From positions 124,001 through 188,000 of the forward strand of contig RAYO01000004.1 of assembly GCA_003612335.1 (NCBI GenBank): a DNA stretch of 64,000 nt, written 5' to 3'. The notes beneath the pieces are model-generated. The model saw only the letters and a list, made by a program, of their open reading frames with translations. It did not search any database and had not been told where the DNA came from. Of this stretch, positions 25,350-33,041 are shown piece after piece. The stretch is from a bacterium 1xD42-67. GTDB taxonomy: Bacteria; Bacillota; Clostridia; Oscillospirales; Oscillospiraceae. Position numbers and translations under genes: made by a program. The first letter of the stretch is position 1, and every line of letters starts with the position of its first letter.

Positions 25350-25661
25350 ATGATCCGATTCGACAAAGAGACCTTCGACAAGGCCCTGGACGAGGGCAAG
25401 CTGATGATGGTGGACTTTTGGGCTGAATGGTGCGGCTACTGCGTGATGCTCAGCCCGGTGCTGGAGGACCTGGCACAGCAGTATGAGGGCCGGGTGGTGG
25501 CCGGAAAGGTCAACACCGACGAGGTGCCCGAGCTGGCCATGCGGTACAGCGTGATGAACCTGCCCACTGTCGTCTTCTTCAAGGACGGCAAAGAGATCGA
25601 CCGCCTGGTGGGCGCTATGCCTCCCGACGCCTTCATCCAGGTCCTGGAAAAGAATCTGTGA
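25350..25661 (+). CDS. trxA: Thioredoxin with CGYC active site
   Basis: 103-residue thioredoxin fold with active site WAEWCGYCVMLSP (residues about 28-40) and the cis-proline in NLPTVVFF. The usual CGPC is replaced by CGYC, expected to raise the redox potential or change partner choice. AGAAAGGAA precedes ATG 25350. Downstream of the reductase-like gene in the same operon, it is the natural electron acceptor. A 15-bp GC hairpin (25668-25699) lacking a T-tract follows. Confidence 0.93.
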   Translation: MIRFDKETFDKALDEGKLMMVDFWAEWCGYCVMLSPVLEDLAQQYEGRVVAGKVNTDEVPELAMRYSVMNLPTVVFFKDGKEIDRLVGAMPPDAFIQVLEKNL

Positions 25662-25667
25662 GCCAGC

Positions 25668-25699
25668 GGCCCTCCCTGCCTGGACAGGCGGGGAGGGCC
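25668..25699 (+). terminator. GC-rich hairpin after trxA
   Basis: GGCCCTCCC pairs with GGGAGGGCC, continued inside by GCCTG-GA-CAGGC. No T-run follows, so its termination strength is uncertain. Confidence 0.5.
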
Positions 25700-25726
25700 G
25701 TCCCAACAGCATGAGAGGAGGGGATC

Positions 25727-26479
25727 ATGATGCTGCCCAAAGGCTGGAAAGGACGGGCCACCCGCTGTCCCGTCTGCGGCGGGAAGGCGTGCGCCTTCTA
25801 TACACGGCTGAAGAGATCGGCTCTCCACTGCCGCTGCTGCGGTCACGCCTGCCGTACGTTCGTCTGGATCCCTTCCGCCGTCCTTGTCATCGCCGTACTA
25901 TGTGGAATCGCAGGGCATCGCTCCACCTTCGGGAACTTGGAGGGCACTCTATTCTTTTTCGAACTGGGATACCTGCTGGCTGCCGCGGTCCTGCTGCATC
26001 TATTCCCTCTGCGCTCCTGCCCTGAAAAAGACCGGGCCTTCCAGGGGACCGCCCGCATCACCCGCGTCCTGGACTATTCGGCGGAGGACGTCTATGCTGC
26101 CCTGTCCAATGCTCTGCGCCGTTCTGATACATATGAGCTCCTCCGGCGCGACCCTGAGGAGCTCACCATCTCGGTCTACAGGGCCGGCTACCGGAAGCGC
26201 TGGCCTTCCTCTGCGTTCTGTCCGCCGATCTGCGATACTCTCCTGGCGGAGCCCCGCCCAGACGGCCGGTGCGGCTTGGTCCTCCAGGTATCCTTCCACG
26301 ATCAGAGAGGTGTCCCGGCAATGGAAAAAGCCCAGGAGCTGGAACAGATCTGCCGGCTGGCGGAGGAGGAATTGGAGCTCTTCCATTACCGGCGGATCAG
26401 TTCCGGCATGTTCGATCCGGTCGCTCCATCTCCAGCAGGGCCTCGCCGGCCAGATAGATATCCCCCGCCCCCACCGTGA
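25727..26479 (+). CDS. Unknown zinc-ribbon membrane protein
   Basis: 250 residues. An N-terminal four-cysteine ribbon (CPVCGG at 14-19, CRCCG at 35-39) precedes two hydrophobic segments (about 45-63 and 73-92), then a soluble domain of about 130 residues with no family I recognise (ARITRVLDYSAEDVYAALSNAL onward, faintly reminiscent of a START/SRPBCC fold, low confidence). GAGGGGATC precedes the tandem ATGs. The 3' end runs 83 bases into the opposing murC gene, and the last 20 or so residues (proline-rich) are antisense to MurC's C-terminus, suggesting loss of the original stop. Confidence 0.7.
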   Translation: MMLPKGWKGRATRCPVCGGKACAFYTRLKRSALHCRCCGHACRTFVWIPSAVLVIAVLCGIAGHRSTFGNLEGTLFFFELGYLLAAAVLLHLFPLRSCPEKDRAFQGTARITRVLDYSAEDVYAALSNALRRSDTYELLRRDPEELTISVYRAGYRKRWPSSAFCPPICDTLLAEPRPDGRCGLVLQVSFHDQRGVPAMEKAQELEQICRLAEEELELFHYRRISSGMFDPVAPSPAGPRRPDRYPPPPP

Positions 26480-27788
26480 GGATCAGGTCACCGGGCCGGG
26501 CGAGCTCCGCCAGACGGGCGGTCACCCCCTCCAGATCGGGGCAGTACGTCCCGCCGGGGATCTTCCGCACCAGGTCCATGGAGGAGATCCCCAGGTCGTT
26601 GGTCTCCCGGGCGGCGTAGATCTCTGCCAGCACGACCACATCGGCCAGCTCCAGCGCCTCCACGAACTGGTCGAAGAGGGCGGCGGTACGGGTATAGGTA
26701 TGGGGCTGGAACGCACAGATCACCCGCTCATAGCCCAGGGTCCGAGCCATGGCAAGGAGGGCCCGCAGCTCGTCCGGGTGGTGTGCATAGTCGTCGTAGA
26801 CGTCCGCCCCATGGTAGGCCCCCTTCTTCTCGAAGCGGCGCCCCGCCCCGGTGAAGGAGGCCAGGCCCTCCTCCACCGCCCTGCCCGGCACCCCCAGCAC
26901 ATAGGCGGCGGCGGCGGCGGCCAGGGCGTTGGAGACGTTGTGCTTCCCCCCCACCTGAAGGGAGACGCTGGCATACCGCTCTCCATGGACCAGGATGTCG
27001 AAGGAGGGCAGCCCCCGCTCCCAGGCGAGGTCTCCGGCGGTACACTCCGCCCCCTCATCCAAGCCGAAGGTGAAGACCTCCAGGCCCTGGACCGCCCTCC
27101 GGGCCCCGGCGTTGTCCGCGTTGACGATCACCCTGCCGCCGGAGGGCACCAGCTCCGCGAACTGGCGGAAGGACCGCTCGATATCCTCCAGGTCCCGGAA
27201 GAAATCCAGGTGGTCCTCCTCCACATTGAGGATCACCGCCACTGTGGGGGCAAAGGAGAGGAAGGAGTTGCAGTATTCACAGGACTCGGCGATGATGGTG
27301 TCCCCATGGCCCACCCGATGGCCGCAGCCTAGGATAGGCAGGGTCCCCCCGATCATCACCGAGGGGTCCCGGCCCGCCGCCAGGAAGATATGGGCGCACA
27401 TGGAGGTGGTGGTGGTCTTGCCGTGGGTCCCCGCCACGCACAGGGCGTTCTCATAGTGCCGCATCAGCGCCCCCCATGCCTGGGCCCGCTCGAAGACCGG
27501 GATCCCGGCGGCCAGAGCGGCAGCGATCTCCGGGTCGTCGTCGTGGACGGCGGCGGTGCGGATGATACATCCCGCTCCCTCCACCTGCTCCGGCCGGTGT
27601 CCGATGGTCACCGGGATGCCCAGCGACTGCAGGTGGACCGTCGCCTCGCTCTCCCGGGTGTCAGAACCGGTGATCGCCACCCCCTTCCCCTTCAATACCT
27701 CGGCCAGGGGGGCCATAGACACCCCGCCGATCCCCACCAGATGGGCCCAGGCCCCGGGCCGGATATAGTCCTCGATGTTCCGATTCAT
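26397..27788 (-). CDS. murC: UDP-N-acetylmuramate-L-alanine ligase MurC
   Basis: Adds L-alanine to UDP-MurNAc using ATP. Start at ATG 27788 gives MNRNIEDYIRPGAWAHLVGIGGVSMAPLAEVL, the normal MurC beginning with the Rossmann glycines; the longer ORF upstream has no homology to MurC. The ATP-binding loop GTHGKTTTTS sits near residue 113-122, and ESCEYCNSFL and NVEEDHLDFF are the substrate and catalytic segments. Length 463 is typical. A weak GAGGTG lies nine bases upstream. Separate from murB here, it is followed by no other mur gene and converges with the zinc-ribbon gene. Confidence 0.97.
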   Translation of the reverse strand: MNRNIEDYIRPGAWAHLVGIGGVSMAPLAEVLKGKGVAITGSDTRESEATVHLQSLGIPVTIGHRPEQVEGAGCIIRTAAVHDDDPEIAAALAAGIPVFERAQAWGALMRHYENALCVAGTHGKTTTTSMCAHIFLAAGRDPSVMIGGTLPILGCGHRVGHGDTIIAESCEYCNSFLSFAPTVAVILNVEEDHLDFFRDLEDIERSFRQFAELVPSGGRVIVNADNAGARRAVQGLEVFTFGLDEGAECTAGDLAWERGLPSFDILVHGERYASVSLQVGGKHNVSNALAAAAAAYVLGVPGRAVEEGLASFTGAGRRFEKKGAYHGADVYDDYAHHPDELRALLAMARTLGYERVICAFQPHTYTRTAALFDQFVEALELADVVVLAEIYAARETNDLGISSMDLVRKIPGGTYCPDLEGVTARLAELARPGDLILTVGAGDIYLAGEALLEMERPDRTCRN

Positions 27789-27907
27789 TGGACAGCACCT
27801 CGTTTCCATGGTCTCTCTATCTATTCTATCCACTTTTTGGAGGATGGGTGCAGAAAATGCCAGCGCTCCTCTCGAAGGCTCCTCCAGGGGGAGCTCCGGA
27901 CCTGCGT

Positions 27908-28738
27908 TCATCTCCCCACTGCCAGATCGTAGAGCTGATTTCGGGACAGCCCCAGTTCTTTCGCCGCCTGGCGCACTGCGTCCCGGAGGGAGAGCCCCTC
28001 CCCTCGGAGCTTGTCCACTTGGGCCAATCCGTCCTCCAGAGAAGCTTCCTGCTCCGCCTGGGGCTCCGCCCCCCGGACCACCAGCACGAACTCCCCCTTG
28101 GGACTGTTCTCCTGATAGTACCCGACAGCCTCCCCCAGAGTGGTCCGGCGGATCTCCTCGTGGAGCTTGGTCAGTTCCCGGCACAGGGACAAGGGCCGGT
28201 CCGGCCCGAAGACCTCCGCCAGATCCTGGAGGGTGGCGGCCAGCTTGTGGGGCGCCTCATAGAAGATCATGGTCCGCTCCTCCCCCCGGAGGGCGTCCAG
28301 ATGGGCCCGGCGGTTCTTCTTGTTCATGGCCAGGAAGCCCTCGAAGGTGAACCGGCCGGTGGGCTGGCCGGAGACGGCCAGGGCGGTCACCAGGGCGCAG
28401 GGGCCGGGGACAGCACACACCGGGATCCCCCGGGCGGCGCACTGGGCCACCAGCTCCTCCCCCGGGTCGGAGATCGCCGGGGTCCCCGCGTCAGTGACCA
28501 GGGCACAGCTCTCTCCATCCTGGAGCCGGCACAGGATGGCCCGGCCGCTGGCCTCGGTGCTGTGCCGGTGATAGATGGCCATGGGCTTTTTGATCCCCAG
28601 GTGGTTGAGCAGCTTCACCGTCACCCGGGTGTCCTCAGCAGCGATGAAGTCCACCCGGCCCAGGATGTCCGCCATCCGCCGGGAGATGTCATCCAGGTTG
28701 CCGATGGGGGTGGGGACGAGATAGAGGGTCCCGCTCAC
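27908..28738 (-). CDS. rsmI: 16S rRNA (cytidine-1402-2'-O)-methyltransferase RsmI
   Basis: SAM-dependent tetrapyrrole-methylase-fold enzyme that methylates C1402 of 16S rRNA in the decoding centre. Signatures are LYLVPTPIGNLDDIS (5-19), AAEDTR (33-38), HRHS, LVTDAGTPAISDPG and VPGPCALVTALAVSGQP. Length 276 is normal. It is divergent from a YfiC-type methyltransferase gene across a 100-base spacer; in Bacillus the two are neighbours (yabB, rsmI), so this is a conserved pair. Confidence 0.96.
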   Translation of the reverse strand: MSGTLYLVPTPIGNLDDISRRMADILGRVDFIAAEDTRVTVKLLNHLGIKKPMAIYHRHSTEASGRAILCRLQDGESCALVTDAGTPAISDPGEELVAQCAARGIPVCAVPGPCALVTALAVSGQPTGRFTFEGFLAMNKKNRRAHLDALRGEERTMIFYEAPHKLAATLQDLAEVFGPDRPLSLCRELTKLHEEIRRTTLGEAVGYYQENSPKGEFVLVVRGAEPQAEQEASLEDGLAQVDKLRGEGLSLRDAVRQAAKELGLSRNQLYDLAVGR

Positions 28739-28838
28739 CGCGCATCACCTCCACGAAAAAAGTCTATTTTGACATTATAGCACAGACCGGAGAGATATGG
28801 TATCTTTTTCTCCAGTCTTCTGAGAAGGAGGCCCCCCG

Positions 28839-29477
28839 ATGATCAAGACCGAACAGCTGGGCCCCTGCTCCCTGTCCTGGCCGGACGGCGTCTTCCCTCT
28901 GGGGGGAGACGCCCTGGCTCTGGGGGAGTTCGCGACAGTCAGACCCAGGTGGCGGATCTGCGACCTGGGGACGGGCAGCGGCGCCCTCCTCCTCCTCCTG
29001 GCCCGGCGGGAGGAAGGATTGTCCCTCACCGGGATCGATATCGACCCCCTGTCCGCCCGGACCGCCCGGGAGAATCTGGCTGTCAACGGCCTGGAGGGGC
29101 GGATCCTCACCGGCGACCTGCGCACCGCTCCCCTCCCTGCGGGAGGCTTCGACCTGGCAGTCTCCAACCCGCCCTATTTCCCCACAAGCAGCGGCAGGAG
29201 CGGCGGGCCCGCCCGGAGCGAGGAGCTGTGCTCTCTGGACGATCTGTGCGCCGCCGCCGGACGGATCGTCAAAAACAGGGGGCGCTTCGCCCTGTGCCAC
29301 CGGCCGGAACGTCTGGCCGATGTGGTCTGTGCCCTCCGGGCCCACGGCCTGGAGCCGAAACGGCTCGGGCTGGTCTCCCACGGTCCGGACCATCCCCCCT
29401 CCCTCCTGCTGGCGGAGGCAGTGAAGCAGGGCCGGCCGGGGCTGACCATCCAGACATGGACCGTCCCCCGCGCCTGA
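28839..29477 (+). CDS. tRNA1(Val) (adenine-N6)-methyltransferase-like protein (TrmN6/YfiC family)
   Basis: 212-residue SAM methyltransferase. Motif I is CDLGTGSGALLLLLA (about 41-55), the acidic SAM-ribose residue lies in GIDIDPLSA, and the N6-adenine catalytic motif SNPPYF is present near residue 109. The E. coli homologue methylates A37 of tRNA1(Val); the Firmicute target is less certain. The stop codon TGA forms the loop of a 14-bp hairpin. GAAGGAGG precedes the ATG at 28839. Confidence 0.88.
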   Translation: MIKTEQLGPCSLSWPDGVFPLGGDALALGEFATVRPRWRICDLGTGSGALLLLLARREEGLSLTGIDIDPLSARTARENLAVNGLEGRILTGDLRTAPLPAGGFDLAVSNPPYFPTSSGRSGGPARSEELCSLDDLCAAAGRIVKNRGRFALCHRPERLADVVCALRAHGLEPKRLGLVSHGPDHPPSLLLAEAVKQGRPGLTIQTWTVPRA

Positions 29478-29491
29478 GGCGCGGGGGACGG
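29461..29491 (+). terminator. Hairpin with the stop codon as its loop
   Basis: CCGTCCCCCGCGCC pairs perfectly with GGCGCGGGGGACGG around the TGA stop of the methyltransferase gene. No T-tract follows; it can act on both strands, between convergent genes. Confidence 0.6.
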
Positions 29492-29506
29492 GCATGAGCG
29501 CTCTGA

Positions 29507-30355
29507 TCACCGGCTGGTCTCCCGCCGGAACTTCTCCAGGTAGGCGTTCTGGAGCAGCTCGATCCGCTGGGGATCCTTCCCGCCCACGGGGATCTTGTCG
29601 ATGGACTCCACCCGCATGCACAGGGCGCTGGAGCTGGTGACGATGACCTCGTCGGCGTTCATCAGCTCCACCATGGAGAAGGGCTCCTCCTGGACGGGGA
29701 TCGCGTGCTCCCTGGCCAGGGCCAGCAGGTGCTTCCGGGTGATCCCGGGGAGGATCAGTTCGTCTGTTGGGGCGGTGCGCAGGGCCCCATCCTTCAGGAT
29801 GGAGATGTTGCTGTGGGCGCACTCGGTGACCCGGCTGCCCCGGTGGAGCACCGCCTCGTCACAGCCCGCCTCCAGGGCCCGCTGATTGGCCAGCACGCTG
29901 GGGATCAGGTTCAGGGTCTTGATGTTGCACAGCTTGAAGCGGGTATCCTCCAGCGAGATCAGCTTATAGGGGATGTCCATGGACTTCATGGCGTGGGGCT
30001 TGACGAAGATCATCAGAGAGGGCTCCACCCCCTGGGGGAACACATGGTTCCGGGGGGCGTTGCCCCGGGTGACCTGCCAATACAGGAAGTGGACGGGGGA
30101 CTCCTCCGCCGCGTCCAGCACCTTCTGCAGCTCCGCCTTCACCTGCTCCCGCCCCATCTTGAAGGGGATCTCCAACAGGCGCAGGCTGTTGTACATCCGG
30201 TCCAGGTGGTCCTCGATGGCGAAGGGGATCCGATTCGCGGCGCAGGTGGCCTCGTAGATCCCGTCGCCGAAATAGAGGGCCCGGTCCCCCATCGACACCT
30301 TCATCTCCTCCAGAGGACCGATCTCGCCGTTATAGTAGCCGACATTCTTCCACAT
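29507..30355 (-). CDS. Class IV aminotransferase (D-amino-acid or branched-chain type)
   Basis: PLP-dependent fold-type IV transaminase of 282 residues. Start chosen at ATG 30355 since GGAGGAAAG lies six bases upstream; an in-frame ATG five codons earlier would overlap that ribosome site. Motifs: SMGDRALYFGDGIYEAT, the PLP-lysine in NIKTLNLIPSVLA, SRVTECAHSNI and the phosphate-binding TSSSAL. The overall pattern resembles D-alanine aminotransferase (DAT), which makes D-glutamate or D-alanine for the wall, but branched-chain or aminodeoxychorismate lyase activity cannot be excluded by eye. Confidence 0.85.
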   Translation of the reverse strand: MWKNVGYYNGEIGPLEEMKVSMGDRALYFGDGIYEATCAANRIPFAIEDHLDRMYNSLRLLEIPFKMGREQVKAELQKVLDAAEESPVHFLYWQVTRGNAPRNHVFPQGVEPSLMIFVKPHAMKSMDIPYKLISLEDTRFKLCNIKTLNLIPSVLANQRALEAGCDEAVLHRGSRVTECAHSNISILKDGALRTAPTDELILPGITRKHLLALAREHAIPVQEEPFSMVELMNADEVIVTSSSALCMRVESIDKIPVGGKDPQRIELLQNAYLEKFRRETSR

Positions 30356-30390
30356 ATTTCTTTCCTCCATCTATGTTGTCATCGGTTTGC

Positions 30391-30460
30391 GGCCGCGTGA
30401 TACGCGCCCCTGCATCTGTGAAAGGATCCCAGCTGCAGGGGCGGATATCATCCTCCCGCC
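30391..30460. repeat. Palindromic repeat family B, copy 1 (inside-out arrangement)
   Basis: Two arms 30391-30414 and 30434-30460. Each is itself a short palindrome, and together they form CGCCCCTGCA ... TGCAGGGGCG with a 19-base loop. Similar to copies 2 and 3 but with the TGYAGGGGCG ends facing inward. It lies between the aminotransferase and the PAP2 gene and just touches the 3' end of the latter. Confidence 0.7.
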
Positions 30461-30463
30461 AGT

Positions 30464-31012
30464 TCAGTAAACACGGTCTCGTTTCTCCTCCCAAGCCTGA
30501 CAGGCCCGCCAGACGATCCAGGCGCACAGGGCCCCGATCAGCGCTCCCACCAGAACGTCCGTGGGGTAGTGGACCCCCACATACAGCCGGGACAGGCCCA
30601 TGCAGACGGCCAGCACCGGGGCAGCGGTCCGTCCCCACCGCCAGGGCAGGGCCCGGAGCCAGACCATCCCGGCCGCGAAGGCGGCGCAGGTGTGTCCCGA
30701 GGGGAAGGAATTCGGGTCTTTCTCGGTCACCAAGGGGAGGATCGGCCAGTCCAGCCACGGCCGGGCCCGTTCTACCAGGGGCTTGATGGTCACGTTGGTC
30801 ACCAGCAGCCCCAGCACCATGGCCCCCAGGGCCAGGGCCCCCGCCTTTCGGGTGGGCCGGTACAGCAGCATGGCCAGGGACAGGGCGATGAACAGGATCC
30901 CCGCGTCCCCCAGCTTCGTGTAACAGGCTATGACCGGATCCAGCCAAGGCTGGTGCAGCCCCTGGATCGCCACCAGCAGCTGGCCGTCCATCTGGAGCAA
31001 AGGCCCCACCAT
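30464..31012 (-). CDS. PAP2-family membrane phosphatase
   Basis: Integral membrane phosphatase of the type-2 phosphatidic acid phosphatase superfamily, 182 residues with about five spans. The three catalytic motifs are present: KPLVERARP, PSGHT and SRLYVGVHYPTDV. Such enzymes dephosphorylate lipid phosphates, often undecaprenyl pyrophosphate. Start at ATG 31012 is chosen because GGAAGGAAGG is six bases upstream; an ATG at 31045 would add 11 residues with a poor ribosome site. Substrate is inferred from family only. Confidence 0.9.
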   Translation of the reverse strand: MVGPLLQMDGQLLVAIQGLHQPWLDPVIACYTKLGDAGILFIALSLAMLLYRPTRKAGALALGAMVLGLLVTNVTIKPLVERARPWLDWPILPLVTEKDPNSFPSGHTCAAFAAGMVWLRALPWRWGRTAAPVLAVCMGLSRLYVGVHYPTDVLVGALIGALCAWIVWRACQAWEEKRDRVY

Positions 31013-31057
31013 GCGCCACCTTCCTTCCTCATCTGAGACGGACATCTGCCAAGGCCC

Positions 31058-31086
31058 TTGACCCCCGCCTCATCCTATACTATAAT
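31058..31086 (+). promoter_or_regulatory. Promoter of the glycosyltransferase gene
   Basis: TTGACC (31058-31063), 17 bases, consensus TATAAT (31081-31086), giving a leader of about 45 bases. Confidence 0.82.
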
Positions 31087-31138
31087 AATAGAGCTTTTTT
31101 CCCACAAGTCAACACTAACTTTTCCGGAGGTCATCCCC

Positions 31139-32230
31139 TTGAAGCAGATCCTCTGTCTTTCCAGCGAGCCCTGGTCCAGCCGGCTCCCCGGCCGCACCCA
31201 ACAGCTGGTCTCCCGTTTGCGGGACGTCCAGATCCTATATTTCTCCCCGGCGCAGTCCCCCAGGGACAAGTCCTTCCGCAAGAAGGGACGGAAGGTCCGG
31301 CCCAATGTGACCGTCCACACCCTCCCCCCTGTCCTCTTCCCCATCCCTGAGCGGCGCCGGCTGCTGTTCCGCCTGGCCTGGAACAAGGTGGGCCGGTATA
31401 TCCAGGACACCGCTTCCCGCCGGCGGTTCACGCAGCCTCTGCTCTGGACCACCCATCCCCGGCAGATCCACCTGCTGGACCGCCTGGAATACGGTTCTCT
31501 GGTCTACGACTGCGACCGGGACTGGTCCAACCTGCCTCCCCATTGGGAGGACTGCCTGGCCCAGGCGGCCGACGTGGTCTTCGCCGCCTCCCCCTTCCTG
31601 GCGGACCGGCTGTCCCCCTGCAGCGCCAACGTCGCCCTGGTGCCCAATGGGATCAACCTGCCCCTCTTCTCCCCTGACGTCCCCCGCACCGACCCCATGC
31701 CCGGGACCGCAGGCCCCATCCTGGGCTGGGCCGGCACCATCCGCCCCGATCTGGACCTTTCCCCGGTGCTCTATGCCGCCCAGGTCCGGCCGGACTGGAC
31801 CTTCCTGCTGCTGGGACAGCGGGAGGGGGACAACCCCTTCCTGTCCCGCCTGGCCCGGCTGCCCAATGTATACCTCCCTGGCCCCCGGCCTATGGCCGAG
31901 GTCCCCGACTGGCTGTACCGCTGCCATGTGCTGATCGACCTGCTGTATGCTGACAGGCCCTGTGACGACGTGGTCTCCCCCCGGCTGTATGAGTATCTGG
32001 CCACGGGAAAGCCCATCGTGTCCATGCTCTGGCCCGACCAGGTGGAGCAGTTCCCCGATGTGGTCTATGCCGCCTACAGCCCCGAGGAGTTCCTCACCCT
32101 CTGCGGCCATGCGATGGAGGAGGCCCCCCGTTTCGTCTCCCAGCGGCGGCGGGACTGGGCCGCCAGGGCCGCCTGGCCCCTCCGGGCCGGAGAGGTGGGC
32201 CGGATCCTCACCACCGCCGGCCTGCTGTGA
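31139..32230 (+). CDS. Glycosyltransferase, GT4/TuaH-like
   Basis: 363-residue GT-B type glycosyltransferase. Start chosen at TTG 31139 because CCGGAGG is eight bases upstream and the product then begins MKQILCLSSEPW; the longer reading starts within the promoter. Notable segments are WTTHPRQ, LVYDCDRDW, ALVPNGINLPLF, ILGWAGTIRPDLDL and the nucleotide-sugar site SPRLYEYLATGKPIVS. The DCxDxW and VxNGVD-type pattern recalls TuaH and other exopolysaccharide or teichuronic-acid transferases. Monocistronic with its own promoter, directly upstream of the purine operon. Confidence 0.85.
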   Translation: MKQILCLSSEPWSSRLPGRTQQLVSRLRDVQILYFSPAQSPRDKSFRKKGRKVRPNVTVHTLPPVLFPIPERRRLLFRLAWNKVGRYIQDTASRRRFTQPLLWTTHPRQIHLLDRLEYGSLVYDCDRDWSNLPPHWEDCLAQAADVVFAASPFLADRLSPCSANVALVPNGINLPLFSPDVPRTDPMPGTAGPILGWAGTIRPDLDLSPVLYAAQVRPDWTFLLLGQREGDNPFLSRLARLPNVYLPGPRPMAEVPDWLYRCHVLIDLLYADRPCDDVVSPRLYEYLATGKPIVSMLWPDQVEQFPDVVYAAYSPEEFLTLCGHAMEEAPRFVSQRRRDWAARAAWPLRAGEVGRILTTAGLL

Positions 32231-32306
32231 CCGCTCCCTACCTGCCCCACTTTTTTGTCCCTTTTCCCCCTTTTCTTGTACAAATATACGAAAATATTTC
32301 TCCCCC

Positions 32307-32335
32307 TTGCAAAGTCCCTCCTCTTCCTATAAAAT
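32307..32335 (+). promoter_or_regulatory. Promoter of the purine operon
   Basis: TTGCAA (32307-32312), 17 bases, TAAAAT (32330-32335). Predicted start near 32342, leaving a 150-base leader before purE. Confidence 0.8.
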
Positions 32336-32341
32336 GGGAAC

Positions 32342-32478
32342 GAAATGAGCAGAAAGGGGCCCTTGTCATGCTTTGCCTTCCCAGCTTTGGATCCCAGCAC
32401 CTCTGCGGCCCCAATATGTCCATGATCACCTATCATCCGTCAGGCTGTCTGCACCCTCAGATAGCCTGAAACTTTTTT
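32342..32478 (+). promoter_or_regulatory. Structured purE leader ending in an intrinsic terminator
   Basis: The leader contains a long-range GGGGCC/GGCCCC helix (32356-32361 with 32407-32412) around a pyrimidine-rich loop, then a terminator: TCAGGCTGTCTG (32440-32451), loop CACCCT, CAGATAGCCTGA (32458-32469), AAC and six T (32473-32478). The ribosome site AAAGGAG begins right after. I find no match to the guanine/adenine, ZTP, PRPP or preQ1 riboswitch consensus I know, so the sensor is unidentified. The layout implies attenuation of the whole operon. Confidence 0.7.
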
Positions 32479-32493
32479 CAAAGGAGTGTTACT

Positions 32494-32988
32494 ATGAAGA
32501 AAGCCGCCGTCATCATGGGCTCCGACAGCGACTGGCCTGTGGTCCAGGGGGCCTGCAGGCAGCTGGAGGAGTTCGGGATCCCATATGAGGCCCACATCCT
32601 CTCGGCCCACCGCACTCCCGCCGCCGCCGCTCAGTTCGCCAGAGAAGCACGGGCCAACGGCTTCGGCGTCCTGATCTGCGCCGCCGGCATGGCGGCCCAC
32701 CTGGCCGGGGCCTTCGCCGGCAATTCCACCCTGCCCGTCATCGGGATCCCTATGAGAGGCGGCGCGATGGACGGCCTGGACGCTCTGCTGGCCACCGTCC
32801 AGATGCCCAGCGGGATCCCAGTGGCCACCGTGGCCATCAACGGGGCTAAAAACGCCGCCGTCCTGGCCGCCCAGATCCTGGCCGTCTCCGACGATGCCCT
32901 GGCCGCCAAGCTGGACGCCGCCCGGGAGGAGATGGCCGCCCAGATCGCGGGGAAGGAGGCCAAGCTCCAGGCGGAGCTGGCCCGCTGA
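32494..32988 (+). CDS. purE: N5-carboxyaminoimidazole ribonucleotide mutase PurE
   Basis: Class I PurE: converts N5-CAIR to CAIR in de novo purine synthesis. The 164 residues show MGSDSDWPVVQGA (9-21), the active-site AHRTP (45-49) and AAHLAGAFA...LPVIGIPM, with the mutase-type VQMPSGIPVATV segment. The mutase form normally needs PurK, which is not in this window. First gene of the long purine operon, behind a leader terminator; purC begins 53 bases after it. Confidence 0.97.
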   Translation: MKKAAVIMGSDSDWPVVQGACRQLEEFGIPYEAHILSAHRTPAAAAQFAREARANGFGVLICAAGMAAHLAGAFAGNSTLPVIGIPMRGGAMDGLDALLATVQMPSGIPVATVAINGAKNAAVLAAQILAVSDDALAAKLDAAREEMAAQIAGKEAKLQAELAR

Positions 32989-33041
32989 TCCGTCTTTGAA
33001 TCTGCCATACCGTAATTTCTGATCAAATGGAGGAAGCTATC

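Noticed and set aside
32342-32493. Purine, ZTP or PRPP riboswitch upstream of purE
   Set aside because: The conserved cores of these classes were looked for and not found, so only a generic attenuator is reported.
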